This document shows, one piece after another, positions 47,164 through 57,102 of a stretch of DNA of 64,000 nucleotides. Every line of letters begins with the position of its first letter. Within the stretch, counting starts at the first letter, position 1. The DNA is from Cohnella rhizosphaerae. GTDB lineage: Bacteria; Bacillota; Bacilli; Paenibacillales; Paenibacillaceae. The position numbers were made by a program, and so were the translations under genes. Location: contig NZ_JAPDIA010000008.1 in assembly GCF_029525575.1 (NCBI RefSeq), positions 1,922,001 through 1,986,000 on the forward strand, read 5' to 3'. A model generated the notes under the pieces. The model had not been told where the DNA came from and searched no databases. It saw nothing but the letters and a program-made list of their open reading frames with translations.

Positions 47164-48126
47164 GTGTCAACTCTCGTTAAGCAGCGGCAATCCGATTCGC
47201 CGGTCGTCGTCTCCACCCGACAGCGGATTCTGCGAAAGATATGGCGAGATCGTTTTATGTATTTGCTCATACTTCCGGGCGCGCTCTTTTTCTTGATTTA
47301 CCGGTACGTTCCGATGCTCGGCATCGTGATTGCTTTTCAGGATTTCAGTCCGTTTTTGGGATTCTCCGGCAGCGAATGGGTCGGGCTCCAGCATTTCCGG
47401 GATATCTTCTCTTCTGCGGAAATCGGGCGCGTCTTGTGGAACACGATCTCCCTCTCCATGCTGCAAATTTTATTTGCCTTTCCTGCGCCTATCATTTTGG
47501 CATTATTGCTGAACGAAATGCGGAGCGAGCTTTTCAAACGATTTATACAATCGATCGTTTACTTGCCGCACTTTCTTTCGTGGGTTGTCGTCGTAGGCAT
47601 TTTTACGATTTTCTTGCGGGGAGACGGCATCATCAATGACATTTTGAAGCAAGTTTTCGGAATGAATCAGTCCATCGGTTTTTTAACGAATCCCGACTTC
47701 TTCCGTCCCCTAATCGTTTTGCAGGTTATCTGGAAAGAAATCGGCTGGGGAACGATCATTTTCTTGGCCGCGCTCGCGGGTGTCAATCCCGAAATTTATG
47801 AAGCCGCCTCGGTGGATGGCGCGAACCGCTGGAGACGAATGTGGCATATTACGCTTCCAGCTTTGCGCGCGACGATCGTCATCATGCTCATCCTTCGTTT
47901 GGGCAGCGTACTGGACAGCGGCTTCGAGCAAATTTTCCTGATGCTGAATTCCTTTAACCGCGATATTGGCGATGTGCTGGATACTTATGTCTACACCAAA
48001 GGGGTCCGGCAGTCCGATTACAGCTTTGCTACGGCGGTCGGTTTATTTAAAGGTGTCGTAGGACTTGTTCTTGTACTCGGGTCGAACTACATTGCCAAGC
48101 GAATGGGAGAAGAAGGCGTTTATTAA
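47164..48126 (+). CDS. Carbohydrate ABC transporter permease (LplB type)
   Basis: This is a 320-residue membrane permease. FMYLLILPGALFFLIYRYVP is the first membrane region and YEAASVDGANRWRRMWHITL is the EAA loop. The GTG at 47164 follows TGGAGGGG. The gene is intact. It pairs with the permease immediately downstream. Confidence 0.93.
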   Translation: MSTLVKQRQSDSPVVVSTRQRILRKIWRDRFMYLLILPGALFFLIYRYVPMLGIVIAFQDFSPFLGFSGSEWVGLQHFRDIFSSAEIGRVLWNTISLSMLQILFAFPAPIILALLLNEMRSELFKRFIQSIVYLPHFLSWVVVVGIFTIFLRGDGIINDILKQVFGMNQSIGFLTNPDFFRPLIVLQVIWKEIGWGTIIFLAALAGVNPEIYEAASVDGANRWRRMWHITLPALRATIVIMLILRLGSVLDSGFEQIFLMLNSFNRDIGDVLDTYVYTKGVRQSDYSFATAVGLFKGVVGLVLVLGSNYIAKRMGEEGVY

Positions 48127-48141
48127 GGAGGTGCATGGTTC

Positions 48142-49021
48142 ATGAACATCCGTACGTTTCAGGATCGCGTGTTCGACTGGGTCAATTATGCCTTTATGTT
48201 ATTGCTCGCGATTGTAATGATTTTTCCGTTTTTTTTATCTATTTTCCGTTTCGTTCACAACCTACGAAGAATTTTTGCGAAGTCAACTGCTGCTATGGCC
48301 GCGAAAATGGTCGATTGTCGCATACGAGTACATTTTTAGTTCTCACTCCTTCATCCGCTCGCTGCGCGTCACGGTCTATATTACGGTCCTGGGCACACTC
48401 GTTAATTTATTTTTTACAACCACCATGGCCTACGGTCTGTCGCGCAAAATTTATGGTCAAAAATTCATCATGCTTGCGATTTTATTTACGATGTTGTTTT
48501 CCGCCGGGATGATTCCGACGTACTTGGTCGTCAAGGAGACCGGACTGCTTGATTCGATCTGGTCGCTCATCTTGCCAGCCGCGATCGCGCCGTTCAACCT
48601 GATTATCGTAAGACAATTTTTTATGTCGCTCCCTCAGGAACTTAGCGAATCTGCGCTGATCGACGGCGCCAGCGATCTGGTCATTTTCCAGAGAATCGTG
48701 TTGCCGTTATCCAAGCCCATACTGGCTGCATTCGGTCTGTTCTATGCGGTCGGCCATTGGAACAATTACTTTGCCGGCATCCTTTATCTCAACGATCAAA
48801 CCAAATGGCCGATTCAGGTTATTCTCCGGCAAATCGTCGTGCAATCCGATGCGATGAACGCGCTGGGCGTCATCAATCCGGAAATGCTGGCCAATCAACC
48901 GCCGCCGGAAACGGTGCAAATGGCAGCTATCCTGATTTCGACATTGCCGATTCTTATTGTTTATCCGTTCCTGCAAAAACACTTCGCGAAAGGGGTGATG
49001 ATCGGCTCGATCAAAGGTTAA
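48142..49021 (+). CDS. Carbohydrate ABC transporter permease (LplC type)
   Basis: This is a 292-residue permease. The EAA loop is SESALIDGASDLVIFQRIVL, and the end YPFLQKHFAKGVMIGSIKG is typical of LplC-like proteins. GGAGGTG, overlapping the end of the previous gene, sets the ATG at 48142. One extra base in the T8 run at 48229-48236 breaks the frame inside the first membrane segment; removing it gives IFPFFYLFSVSFTTYEEFL and 293 whole codons. Confidence 0.9.
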
Positions 49022-49117
49022 GCCTAGCCTAGCCAGCAAGCCAGCCAACCAGCAAGCATGCAGTCGGCAATGCCAGAAAAAATCAGGGAATACGAACCGA
49101 ATCTGGAGGGGAATCAA

Positions 49118-50748
49118 TTGAACAAAAAAAGTAGTTTCCATCTTATCAGCTTCAATGATTTTATCTGTACTTGCCGGATGCGCCGGCAACAATAACGAGC
49201 CGGCCGCCTCTTCATCTCCGGCCGCCTCATCCCCGGCATCTTCTTCGCCGGGCGCTTCCGCTGCGGGCTCCGGCGATGCCGACAAACCCAAAGTAACCAT
49301 TACCGCGCTTAAATATAAATATGGCGAGGTGCCGCCGACCGATAAAAACGGCGTCAAACTGATCAACGAACATTTTAACGTCGATTACCAAATCAACGTC
49401 ATTCCGCAAGGATCTTACAGCGACAAGCTGTCGGCCGTATTCGCCTCGGGAACGCTGCCGGATATTATCTCGTTCGAAGGCGACGATGCCTGGAACCGAT
49501 ATCCGAAGTTCGCCAAGCAAGGCGCTTTTGCGGATCTCGACTCGATCATCCAACAGTATCCGAGCATGTCCGGCGTTCCGGACTACATCTACGACCAATT
49601 CAAGGTTGATGGCAAAATCTACGCGATTCCTACCTTCAGCCCGGCCCGTTCCGTCTTTTCCATCATGATCCGGAAGGACTGGCTGGACAATTTAAACCTT
49701 TCCGTGCCTACGAGTTACGAGGAACTGAAAAAAGTCGCGCTCGCCTTCACCAACGACGATCCCGACAAAAACGGCAAAAAAAGATACTTACGGCTTCGCA
49801 CTGGGCAAAGACCTGAATCCGAAGCTGAATATGGGCACGTATTGGGACCCTACGGCCTGGTATCACAAAGACGAGCAAGGCCGCTTCATTCCCGGCTCCA
49901 TCGCTCCGGGATACAAGGAAGTCGTTCAAACGCTCGCCGACCTTTACAAGCAAGGCGCGGTCACGCCGGACTTTGTCACGCTTGACTGGGCTAACACCAA
50001 CAAGGAGTTCTATTCCGGCAAAGCCGGCATCTTCATCGCAGCGATCAACGGCATGTCCGAGGATTACGTCAAAGGCTTGCTCGCTATCCAGCCCGAAGCC
50101 AAGTTTGTATCGCTGGAGGCGTTCAAGGCCCCGGATGGCTCGCAAGGCTGGACGGCCGCTCGCGGGTTCGGCGGATTTAATGTCATCTCGGCGCAAGCCG
50201 CCAAAGACCCTGTAAAACTGGCGCGTATTCTGGAGATTCTGGAGTTCTCCCGCAAGTTCTATCCGGTGGAAGATCGCAAAGATACGAATCCGGACTACGA
50301 CTTCTACCTCGGCAATGTCGGCGTATCTTACGATATGGTGGACGGCAAGCCGAAGTTCAAAGAGAATGCCGTCAACCTCGGGCTGGCTCCGTCCACGTTC
50401 CTGCCTGACGGCGGATGGCCGGCGAAGGAATCGGATATGAACTATCCGGCAGGCTACTCGCTGCCGCTCATTCAAGAATTGACGGGCAGCTTGGCCAATC
50501 ATCTGAATTCGACCAACTGGTATGCCAGCCCTAACTATCCGGTCATCTCTCAAACCAATCTCGATAAAGGCGCGCAGCTTGATCAGTATTTGATCGACGA
50601 ACAAACCAAGATGATCGCCGGTCAACGCCCGGTATCCGATTGGGACAAGATGGTCGATGAATGGAAAAAAATGGGCGGCGAACAAATCATTCAAGAAGTG
50701 AATGCCGGCATCGCCATCAAAGACGCTTCCGAGGCCTGGATCAAGTAA
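49118..50748 (+). CDS. Extracellular solute-binding lipoprotein (LipO-like)
   Basis: This 542-residue binding protein belongs to the importer encoded just upstream. The signal peptide ends in the lipobox L-A-G-C (ILSVLAGCAGNNNEPAA), followed by a Ser/Ala/Pro linker. The calcium-loop-like DDPDKNGKKDTYGFALGKDL and WDPTAWYHKDEQGRFIPG are typical. The TTG at 49118 follows GGAGGGG. Two A7 runs (49124-49130 and 49776-49782) each carry one extra base. The first would leave the signal peptide out of frame with the rest; correction gives 543 whole codons. Confidence 0.92.
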
Positions 50749-50792
50749 CGGCTGCCGCGGTCCGATCTGGACAAGAACAGCAATAAAGCTTT

Positions 50793-50836
50793 AAAAAACG
50801 CCATTTGCAGCGCTTATCGCTGCGAATGGCGTTTTT
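50793..50836 (+). terminator. Terminator of the oxidoreductase/importer operon
   Basis: The stem AAAACGCCATTTGCAGCG/CGCTGCGAATGGCGTTTTT has a five-base loop and flanking A and T runs. It is probably shared with the convergent regulator gene. Confidence 0.93.
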
Positions 50837-50902
50837 CTATTCGGCAAAGGCCGAAGGGCGCTCTCTCGTTCAGAGATCGCTCGTCCGGCCTTTGATGTAC
50901 GC

Positions 50903-52336
50903 TTAAGCTTGCGAATCAAAATATTGTTCGTTAAACCTAGCCTCGATCCGTGCGCACGCTTCCTCCGCGCCTTCCAGGTTGGCCCACAGCAAATCCAGTT
51001 CACCGCAGAGTTCCAATATTTGAGACTCGCCCAATTGAAAGCCGATTAGCGGCCTGGCATATGGAAGAACCTCCTTGAAATAATTGTAGTGCTTCGGATG
51101 TATGGCAGGGTTCAACAAACGGTCATCCTCCGCCACCTCCCGCAAAGCGGGAATGGTAGAGCCGAATGTTTTGAGCATCGTCTGCGCTTCCACACCGGTC
51201 ATATAATCAACCAGCTTTTGAGCTAACCGAGTTTGTTTGCTTTGGGCGTTTATCGTGATCGCCCCCCCCCGAGAAGCAGTGTCCCCTGCTCTCGATGCTT
51301 GGGCATCGGGAGAATGTCCCACTCGATCGATTGATTTTTAAAATCGTTCATAAAATAATAGGTGGTCATGATCATCGCCACGCGCTTTCTGGAAAACAGA
51401 CTTTCCGCCAGCGCGGTGTTGGCATGTGCGTAAATCGGCGATACGTGATGCTCATACATAAGCGACGTGCAGAACTTGAGCGCTTCTACGTTCTCCTCCC
51501 GGGAGAATACGCATTTGTCGCCTTCGTCGGATACGATCTTCCCCCCCGTTCTGCAGAAGAAAAACGGGCCACCGGTTATACGAGGATGAAAAACAAAAGC
51601 CGTATTGCTCGACGATGGTGCTCTCGCTTTGCATGGGCGTACATTGTTTGGCGATCTCCAACAAGTTTTCCCAATTGGCGATCGTCGGGTGATCGGACAC
51701 GCCGTTTTCCCTGAAAATGGTCTCATTATAACAAATAATAACCGGCGAAAACAAAAACGGCGCTCCCAGCAGCTTGTCTTCCCGCTTAAACAATTCAAAC
51801 ACTTGCGGATAGCTGCTCTCTTCGTTCAGCTTGGCCGGGACGTAGCCATTCAAAGCGCTTTCCTTTCCCAGGTCCATCCATTCCCGAACATGAACGTCGG
51901 ATATAATGAACAAATCGGGGCCTTGTCCGGCCTCGATGGATTGAGCGATCGCATTCGTATATCCGATTGTCGGCAAAACTTGAAGTTCCACCTTAACGAA
52001 CGGATTGTTTTCCATAAAACGATCTATGATTTTTCGAACGATCTCAAGTTCATGCGAGGTCGAAAACCAGGCCAGCTTCAGAACGGCGGCCGAATGATCG
52101 TCGACCGGTTGCTTGATCCGGCTTCCCTTGCCCGCGATCTTCTCGATAAGTCCATCTTCGACCAATTCGGCGAGCGCCTTGCGAATCGACACTCGGCTCA
52201 GCTCGTATTGCTCTGCCAGCGTATTCTCTGGCAAAATATATTCGCCGGGCTGCAGCTCTCCCGTAATGATCTGGTCCCGCAGTTCATGAATAAAATAACT
52301 GTAACGCTCGGAATATCTGGATCTGCTTCTCCGCAT
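50903..52336 (-). CDS. GntR-type regulator with solute-binding-protein-like sensor domain
   Basis: This protein has about 476 residues. The winged helix (about 8-75) has PGEYILPENTLAEQYELS and SRVSIRKALAELVEDGLIEK. The rest is solute-binding-protein-like (GAPFLFSPVIICYNETIFRE, RWPVFLLQNGG) and ends DLLWANLEGAEEACARIEAR. Two breaks are present: the C7 run at 51541-51547 (one extra) and the C9 run at 51262-51270 (two extra, or one missing). AAGGGATGG upstream favours the ATG at 52336 over 52360. It lies in the middle of the units that carry the AAATACATGTA operator. The B. subtilis AraR protein also has a GntR head and binds a similar palindrome, so this is the best candidate regulator (inference). 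Confidence 0.82.
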
Positions 52337-52399
52337 CAAAAAATTCCATCCCTTATTCATATGTTGGGCGCAGATCTACTGTTCTGCGCAAGCGGGCGG

Positions 52400-52428
52400 A
52401 TAACATCACAATTTTTCAAAAATGTCAA
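52400..52428 (-). promoter_or_regulatory. Promoter of the GntR/SBP regulator gene
   Basis: On the minus strand TTGACA (52423-52428) and TGTTAT (52400-52405) have a 17-base spacer. Confidence 0.65.
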
Positions 52429-52602
52429 TTGCCATTGCTTATCCTCCAAGTATATCGAAGCTTCAGGCAGTTATCAATGCCTAGGCGGAGGATGTGGCGG
52501 GCTTCAGGTTCGATCGATACGAGCAGGCGCTGGCAAAATGAGCGCACATCCGCGCCGGCACTTTCACGTGCTAACGTCCGGTTGCTGCCAAGAAGAACAA
52601 AG

Positions 52603-52645
52603 TAAAATGACGTCGCAGAGGTACAATCCCTGCGACGCCATTTCA
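52603..52645 (-). terminator. Terminator of the secreted lyase operon
   Basis: On the minus strand ATGGCGTCGCAG pairs with CTGCGACGTCAT, followed by TTTACTTTGTT. It stands about 65 bases after the last stop codon. Confidence 0.8.
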
Positions 52646-52709
52646 TAGCGCCACTATTTAGCTGAAACGTACCTTATTCTATCAAGTGGGCACGACGAAC
52701 TCGAATCAC

Positions 52710-55700
52710 TCAGCGCACCGTTACCGTAATAACCTCGCTTGAGGTCGAACCGGCCGCGTTCTCCAGCACGCAGCGGTAAGAATAAACGCCGGGCGGCTTC
52801 CCCGTCAACGAAGTAACCGCAGTCTGAGCATTCGGCGTCGCGCCTGCGAGCTGCTGCGAATCGATGAGCACATCATTCTCGTACAAGCGGTAGGTTGTGC
52901 CGTTCGTACCCCACCATAGATTCATGGTGATCCGGTAACTGCCGTCGCCGTCATGATTGTCGTGCGATAGAATTGCCTTGGCCGGGGATGCGTTCGTGAC
53001 GGTTACCGTGTGCTCATTACTTAAAGCGGCGCCAAAATCGTTCGTCAACTCGGCTCGATACACATAGGTTCCATTCGCCTTTCCGGATATTGCCGTGACG
53101 GCGGACTGGGCATCAGGCGAACGTTCTTCAAGCGATTGCTCGTCAATCAATCTGCCGTTCTCATACAGCCTGTAACGGCTGCCGTTGTTCCCCCACCACA
53201 GATTCATCCGGATCTGATAATTTCCGTCCAGAAGCCCCGTATCATAACCGTTATCATCGGACAGAACAGGCTTGCCCGGAGCCTCTTCAGGGTGATCGGC
53301 AGCGATCGCGATGCGGTGTGTCCCCGCCGACAACAATAGGCTGAGCTTGCGGGCGGACTTGTCGAATATATATTCGCCGGCAGTCAGCGGCCTGCCGTTC
53401 AGCGTAACCGCCGATACGTACGGAACGTACAGACTTACGTTTTCGTCCGCCACCGTTTCGACCGTCGCCTCCCATAGCCCGTAGCTGCCCTGAACGGCGG
53501 CGTTGACTGGGCCGGATGCTTGCAGCAGCGCGACGCCGTTTGCCTGAAGCGATGTTCCTCTTGTCATTGCATAGGCTTGAATACGACCGTTTACGCTGCG
53601 TGTGACGACCGTTTGGTCGGCATCGCCGGCAATGCCGTCAACCGAATAGGGAGAGGCGCCTGTCTTGAACAGTACGGAGTCGACAGTTTCTTCCGCCTCG
53701 CCGCGCCATACCTTGGAGCCGATCACTCCATCGTTCTCCAGCAGCTCCGCATTCAACGTTTTCTGCGGCTCGCCTGGCGCTTCCGTTCCGTCCAGCTTCA
53801 ATTGAATCCCGTCTACGCCTATAAACGTATTGGCGGAAAGGGCATTTTTGCCGACCAGCTCGAACTTGACCGTATGCTTGCCAGCCGCCAGTTCGATCTG
53901 ACCGAGCGGGAATGGCGCCGCCGTTCGGACATTCGCATCATATCCGTCGAATATGCCTCCGACAGGCTGCCCGTCCAAGTAAGTTTGAATTTTGCCATAT
54001 GACGGCGATTGAATAAACTTTCCATTGATCGTATAAGTACCGGGTTTGTCAAGCTCAAACTCCAGCGTCATATAATCTCCCGCCGTCTCGGCCCGGTAAA
54101 ATACCACTGCCGCACCGTCCACGTTGACAATCTTGAACTCTTTCTCCGAACTTTCTTTGGGAGGCAGCAGGTCTTCCGCTTGAATAATATCCGGCTGCAG
54201 AAGGGGCGTCGCCTTAAGCACAGTGACATAGCGGTAGTCTTTGGAAGCCGCGCCGCTTGAGACCTTCGTGATATAGCCCATACTTTCGGCGCCCGGATAC
54301 GGACCTACCGTAATCGGAAGCTTGTCGGGGCTCAAAAATTTGGCGTTCAACGCGGCCTTGCCGTTGCGGGTATACAGATCGTTGCCCATCGTCGTCTGTC
54401 CCGCCGTGCCGTCCTGTCCGTCAATGGCAAATTCGCTGATGTTTCCATTGTTAAGAACCCAGTCGAATGTCCGATTCGCGTTGGCCGACAGGTCGTCGAA
54501 CATGACGTAGTAGTCCGGCTTGATCATGACGATATGCCGATCGAACTTCGTAAGCTTCGGGTTCTCGTAAGCCGCCGCCGCCGAGCCTTTAACGTAATCG
54601 TAACCGGGCGCATGCATCCCCTTGGTCAGCGTTCCGCCGCCTAATCTGGACTGCCCTTTGCCGTCGACCTGTATCGTGCTGTGACCGTCCCTGATCGTAA
54701 ACTCTTTCAGAGGACCGGCACTGAGATCCTGATACCCCGGATCTGCGGCGATCCACGAGTTGTTCGTTGCGATCTGGAAGCTGTTCTGGTCATAGTGATT
54801 GTGCCCGAGCGCCGATTGGTTGCTGGCAAAAGCAAGCATGGTATCTTCCTTCTCCCATCCCGTTCGGAGAAAGGACCATCCGATCGGGTCGAGCGTCGCC
54901 GAAGATGGCAGGCTGTCGTCTGGCTTCGAGATGACTGCCTGAGGGTTGAAGTACAGGAAGCTGACGACCAGGTCGCTGAGCACTCGCGATTTATCCAGAA
55001 AGTAGCCCGCATCGCCATTGCCGAGCCAGTTGTTGATGACGCTCATCGTCATCGTAGGCGCGGAATCCAACGCGGAATCGGAGAAATTGGCCAAATTGCT
55101 TCCGCCGGGAGCCATGGCATACACAACCCATCGGACGAAAAAGTCATTGATGAACGGATGGTCGATATATTCTCGAAGCCCGGTCGTCCGAGACATGATA
55201 TCGACGGCCCGCATCAAGTTGTCGAGCGAGTAACCGGTGTAGCCGAGGCCTTCCTGCTGGCCGGAGCTCATTCTGGTGTCAAGGTACCAGGAGATGAAAT
55301 TGGCCGCGCGCGTCAAATATTTGTTGGCGTCCGGGTCCGTCCCCAGTAAGACGGATGCACCGGCGGCAAGCGCGGAAGCGCGCAGCATCTGGATATTGTG
55401 ATCGACTTTGGTCCGTACATCCGCGTACAACGGACGAAGTCCTTTCCCGATCAGCGCGTTCTCGATCCGCGTTCTTTCCGATGCGCTAAGCTCGTCATAC
55501 AAGATGTCGTAAGCCATGCTCACGCCCAATGTCAAGTGAGACGTGTCCAGACATGAACTGCCGCAGCTGTAAGTCGGGTCCGTCCACGTATTCCAGTTTG
55601 TCAAAGAAAGCAGCGTCTCTTTGGCTTTGTCGGCAAAGGCCTGCTCTTGGGTGACCGCGTAAGCTAAACCGAGAACTTCCAGCCGATACTGGATCGCTCT

Positions 55701-57014
55701 TCCGATCGCCGTCCAATAAGGGTAGACGCCATCCGTAAATCCGGGGGGATTCGGCATCGGCTGTGGCTGGACGGGCGGAAGCGATAACGTTACCGTATAC
55801 CCGCCGTATGCGGTGATGGTGTAGCTGGTATCCTGCAGGTAACCTCTTGCGACACTCTCCAGCCGGCTCCACAACAGCTTGCCCGTCTGGCCGAAAGCAG
55901 AATCCGTCGCATTGGCCGCTTTGCCGCGAATGGCCGGAAGGTCCTGCTTCGTAAAATACAAACGCGGATGATCGGTGACCAGAAGCGGAAACTCCCTTAC
56001 AGGTTCAGGCGAAAGCGGGCCATACCCGGCGGCGTCGAAATAAGCCGTCCCCACATTGCCCGTGTTCAAATAAAGGAGTAAAGTGGCGTAAGCCGTCCCG
56101 GCAGGAGCGGTTTGTTCGATGACCAGCGGCGTCCACTTTCCGATGGTGGAATTGGCGTAGGTCGCGACGCCGATTCGCTGATTCGCGCTGTTCCAGAATT
56201 CAAGATAAAGCTCGGAAATGCCGGATGCATTGTAGGATTGAACGGATGCCTGATAGACCTCCCCGGGCGAAGCCGGAAGCCGAATGCTGCGCATACCGTT
56301 TCCCGTTGTTGGGGAAGAATCGTCCATACGGATGCTGTATTGGCCGCTATAGACGATGTCCGCAACGGAAATGGCGCCGCTCGTGTCGCTATACCTCGTC
56401 CAGTTGGCAGGCGCGCCGTTCGCTGCCGTCTCAAAATCCAGATTCGGATCAGATGCACCCGCTGCTTCCCCGAAAGAGGCATCGTCGTAGTAGCTGACGG
56501 CAATGCAGTCGTCGCATTGATAAAGCAGCAAGGTCGCATAAGCGGAGCCTGCCGGCGCTTTCATCGTGATGGCGACCTGATTCCAAGCCCCCGCGGATGG
56601 GTTCCACTCGGCCTGAACGCCGATCCGCTGATTCGCGCCGTTCCAGAATTCCATATACAGCTGCGACTTTCCTGTCGTATCGAATGCGTATACGCTGCCG
56701 CGATAATCCTTTCCTTCCGCAACGGGTATTTTGGCGCTTCTCAGCCCTGTCGCCCCGCCCTTGACCGGGTCTATCAACTTAACGCTGTACGTCCCGCCAA
56801 GAACATATACGCTGTCGGATACGGACGCGATGGTCGAGCTGTTAGGGAGCGGCTCCCATTGCGAAGGTCGTCCTTCCGACGTCAACTCAAATCCGGGATT
56901 CGGCAACATTTCCGTAGCGGCTTCCGCTGCGGTCGTACTCGGCCACAGCGTCACGCACATCCCCCATAGGATGACGAATGCCAAAAATCCGCTTATTCTG
57001 CTTTTTTTCATCAT
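52710..57014 (-). CDS. Secreted multidomain heparinase II/III-like lyase
   Basis: The protein has 1434 residues and is intact. After a signal peptide (FLAFVILWGMCVTLWPSTTA) come two CenC-type binding modules (about 30-185 and 190-340). An (alpha/alpha) toroid starts near DHPRLYFTKQDLPAI at 350. The heparinase II/III beta-sandwich is marked by GWSFLRTGWEKEDTMLAF and ALGHNHYDQNSFQI, with the conserved His/Tyr cluster. A CBM-like beta domain lies around 1010-1090. Two repeats resembling the N-terminal domain of chitinase A close it (1245-1335 and 1345-1434: DGNYQIRMNLWWGNNGSRYR). AGGAGGAG precedes the ATG. It follows the larger lyase gene after 88 bases and shares its ends by duplication, although its catalytic core is diverged. 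The substrate is unknown, probably a uronic-acid polymer. Confidence 0.87.
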   Translation of the reverse strand: MMKKSRISGFLAFVILWGMCVTLWPSTTAAEAATEMLPNPGFELTSEGRPSQWEPLPNSSTIASVSDSVYVLGGTYSVKLIDPVKGGATGLRSAKIPVAEGKDYRGSVYAFDTTGKSQLYMEFWNGANQRIGVQAEWNPSAGAWNQVAITMKAPAGSAYATLLLYQCDDCIAVSYYDDASFGEAAGASDPNLDFETAANGAPANWTRYSDTSGAISVADIVYSGQYSIRMDDSSPTTGNGMRSIRLPASPGEVYQASVQSYNASGISELYLEFWNSANQRIGVATYANSTIGKWTPLVIEQTAPAGTAYATLLLYLNTGNVGTAYFDAAGYGPLSPEPVREFPLLVTDHPRLYFTKQDLPAIRGKAANATDSAFGQTGKLLWSRLESVARGYLQDTSYTITAYGGYTVTLSLPPVQPQPMPNPPGFTDGVYPYWTAIGRAIQYRLEVLGLAYAVTQEQAFADKAKETLLSLTNWNTWTDPTYSCGSSCLDTSHLTLGVSMAYDILYDELSASERTRIENALIGKGLRPLYADVRTKVDHNIQMLRASALAAGASVLLGTDPDANKYLTRAANFISWYLDTRMSSGQQEGLGYTGYSLDNLMRAVDIMSRTTGLREYIDHPFINDFFVRWVVYAMAPGGSNLANFSDSALDSAPTMTMSVINNWLGNGDAGYFLDKSRVLSDLVVSFLYFNPQAVISKPDDSLPSSATLDPIGWSFLRTGWEKEDTMLAFASNQSALGHNHYDQNSFQIATNNSWIAADPGYQDLSAGPLKEFTIRDGHSTIQVDGKGQSRLGGGTLTKGMHAPGYDYVKGSAAAAYENPKLTKFDRHIVMIKPDYYVMFDDLSANANRTFDWVLNNGNISEFAIDGQDGTAGQTTMGNDLYTRNGKAALNAKFLSPDKLPITVGPYPGAESMGYITKVSSGAASKDYRYVTVLKATPLLQPDIIQAEDLLPPKESSEKEFKIVNVDGAAVVFYRAETAGDYMTLEFELDKPGTYTINGKFIQSPSYGKIQTYLDGQPVGGIFDGYDANVRTAAPFPLGQIELAAGKHTVKFELVGKNALSANTFIGVDGIQLKLDGTEAPGEPQKTLNAELLENDGVIGSKVWRGEAEETVDSVLFKTGASPYSVDGIAGDADQTVVTRSVNGRIQAYAMTRGTSLQANGVALLQASGPVNAAVQGSYGLWEATVETVADENVSLYVPYVSAVTLNGRPLTAGEYIFDKSARKLSLLLSAGTHRIAIAADHPEEAPGKPVLSDDNGYDTGLLDGNYQIRMNLWWGNNGSRYRLYENGRLIDEQSLEERSPDAQSAVTAISGKANGTYVYRAELTNDFGAALSNEHTVTVTNASPAKAILSHDNHDGDGSYRITMNLWWGTNGTTYRLYENDVLIDSQQLAGATPNAQTAVTSLTGKPPGVYSYRCVLENAAGSTSSEVITVTVR

Positions 57015-57102
57015 CGGTCGACTCCTCCTGATTAATCAAGTCTAGAGTTCCTCCGTGCTGACGAACGATGGAGCGAATCGGCTTGCCGATTTCACGCTGG
57101 CT

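Larger units (their letters stand above)
52361..52709. other. Gene-free stretch upstream of the regulator gene
   Basis: This stretch contains the regulator promoter and the terminator of the lyase operon, both described separately. I recognise nothing else and see no AAATACATGTA operator here. Confidence 0.6.

Noticed and set aside
48229-48236. Programmed frameshifting at slippery runs
   Set aside because: So many unrelated housekeeping-type genes share the pattern, on both strands and with all four bases, that a common technical cause is far likelier.
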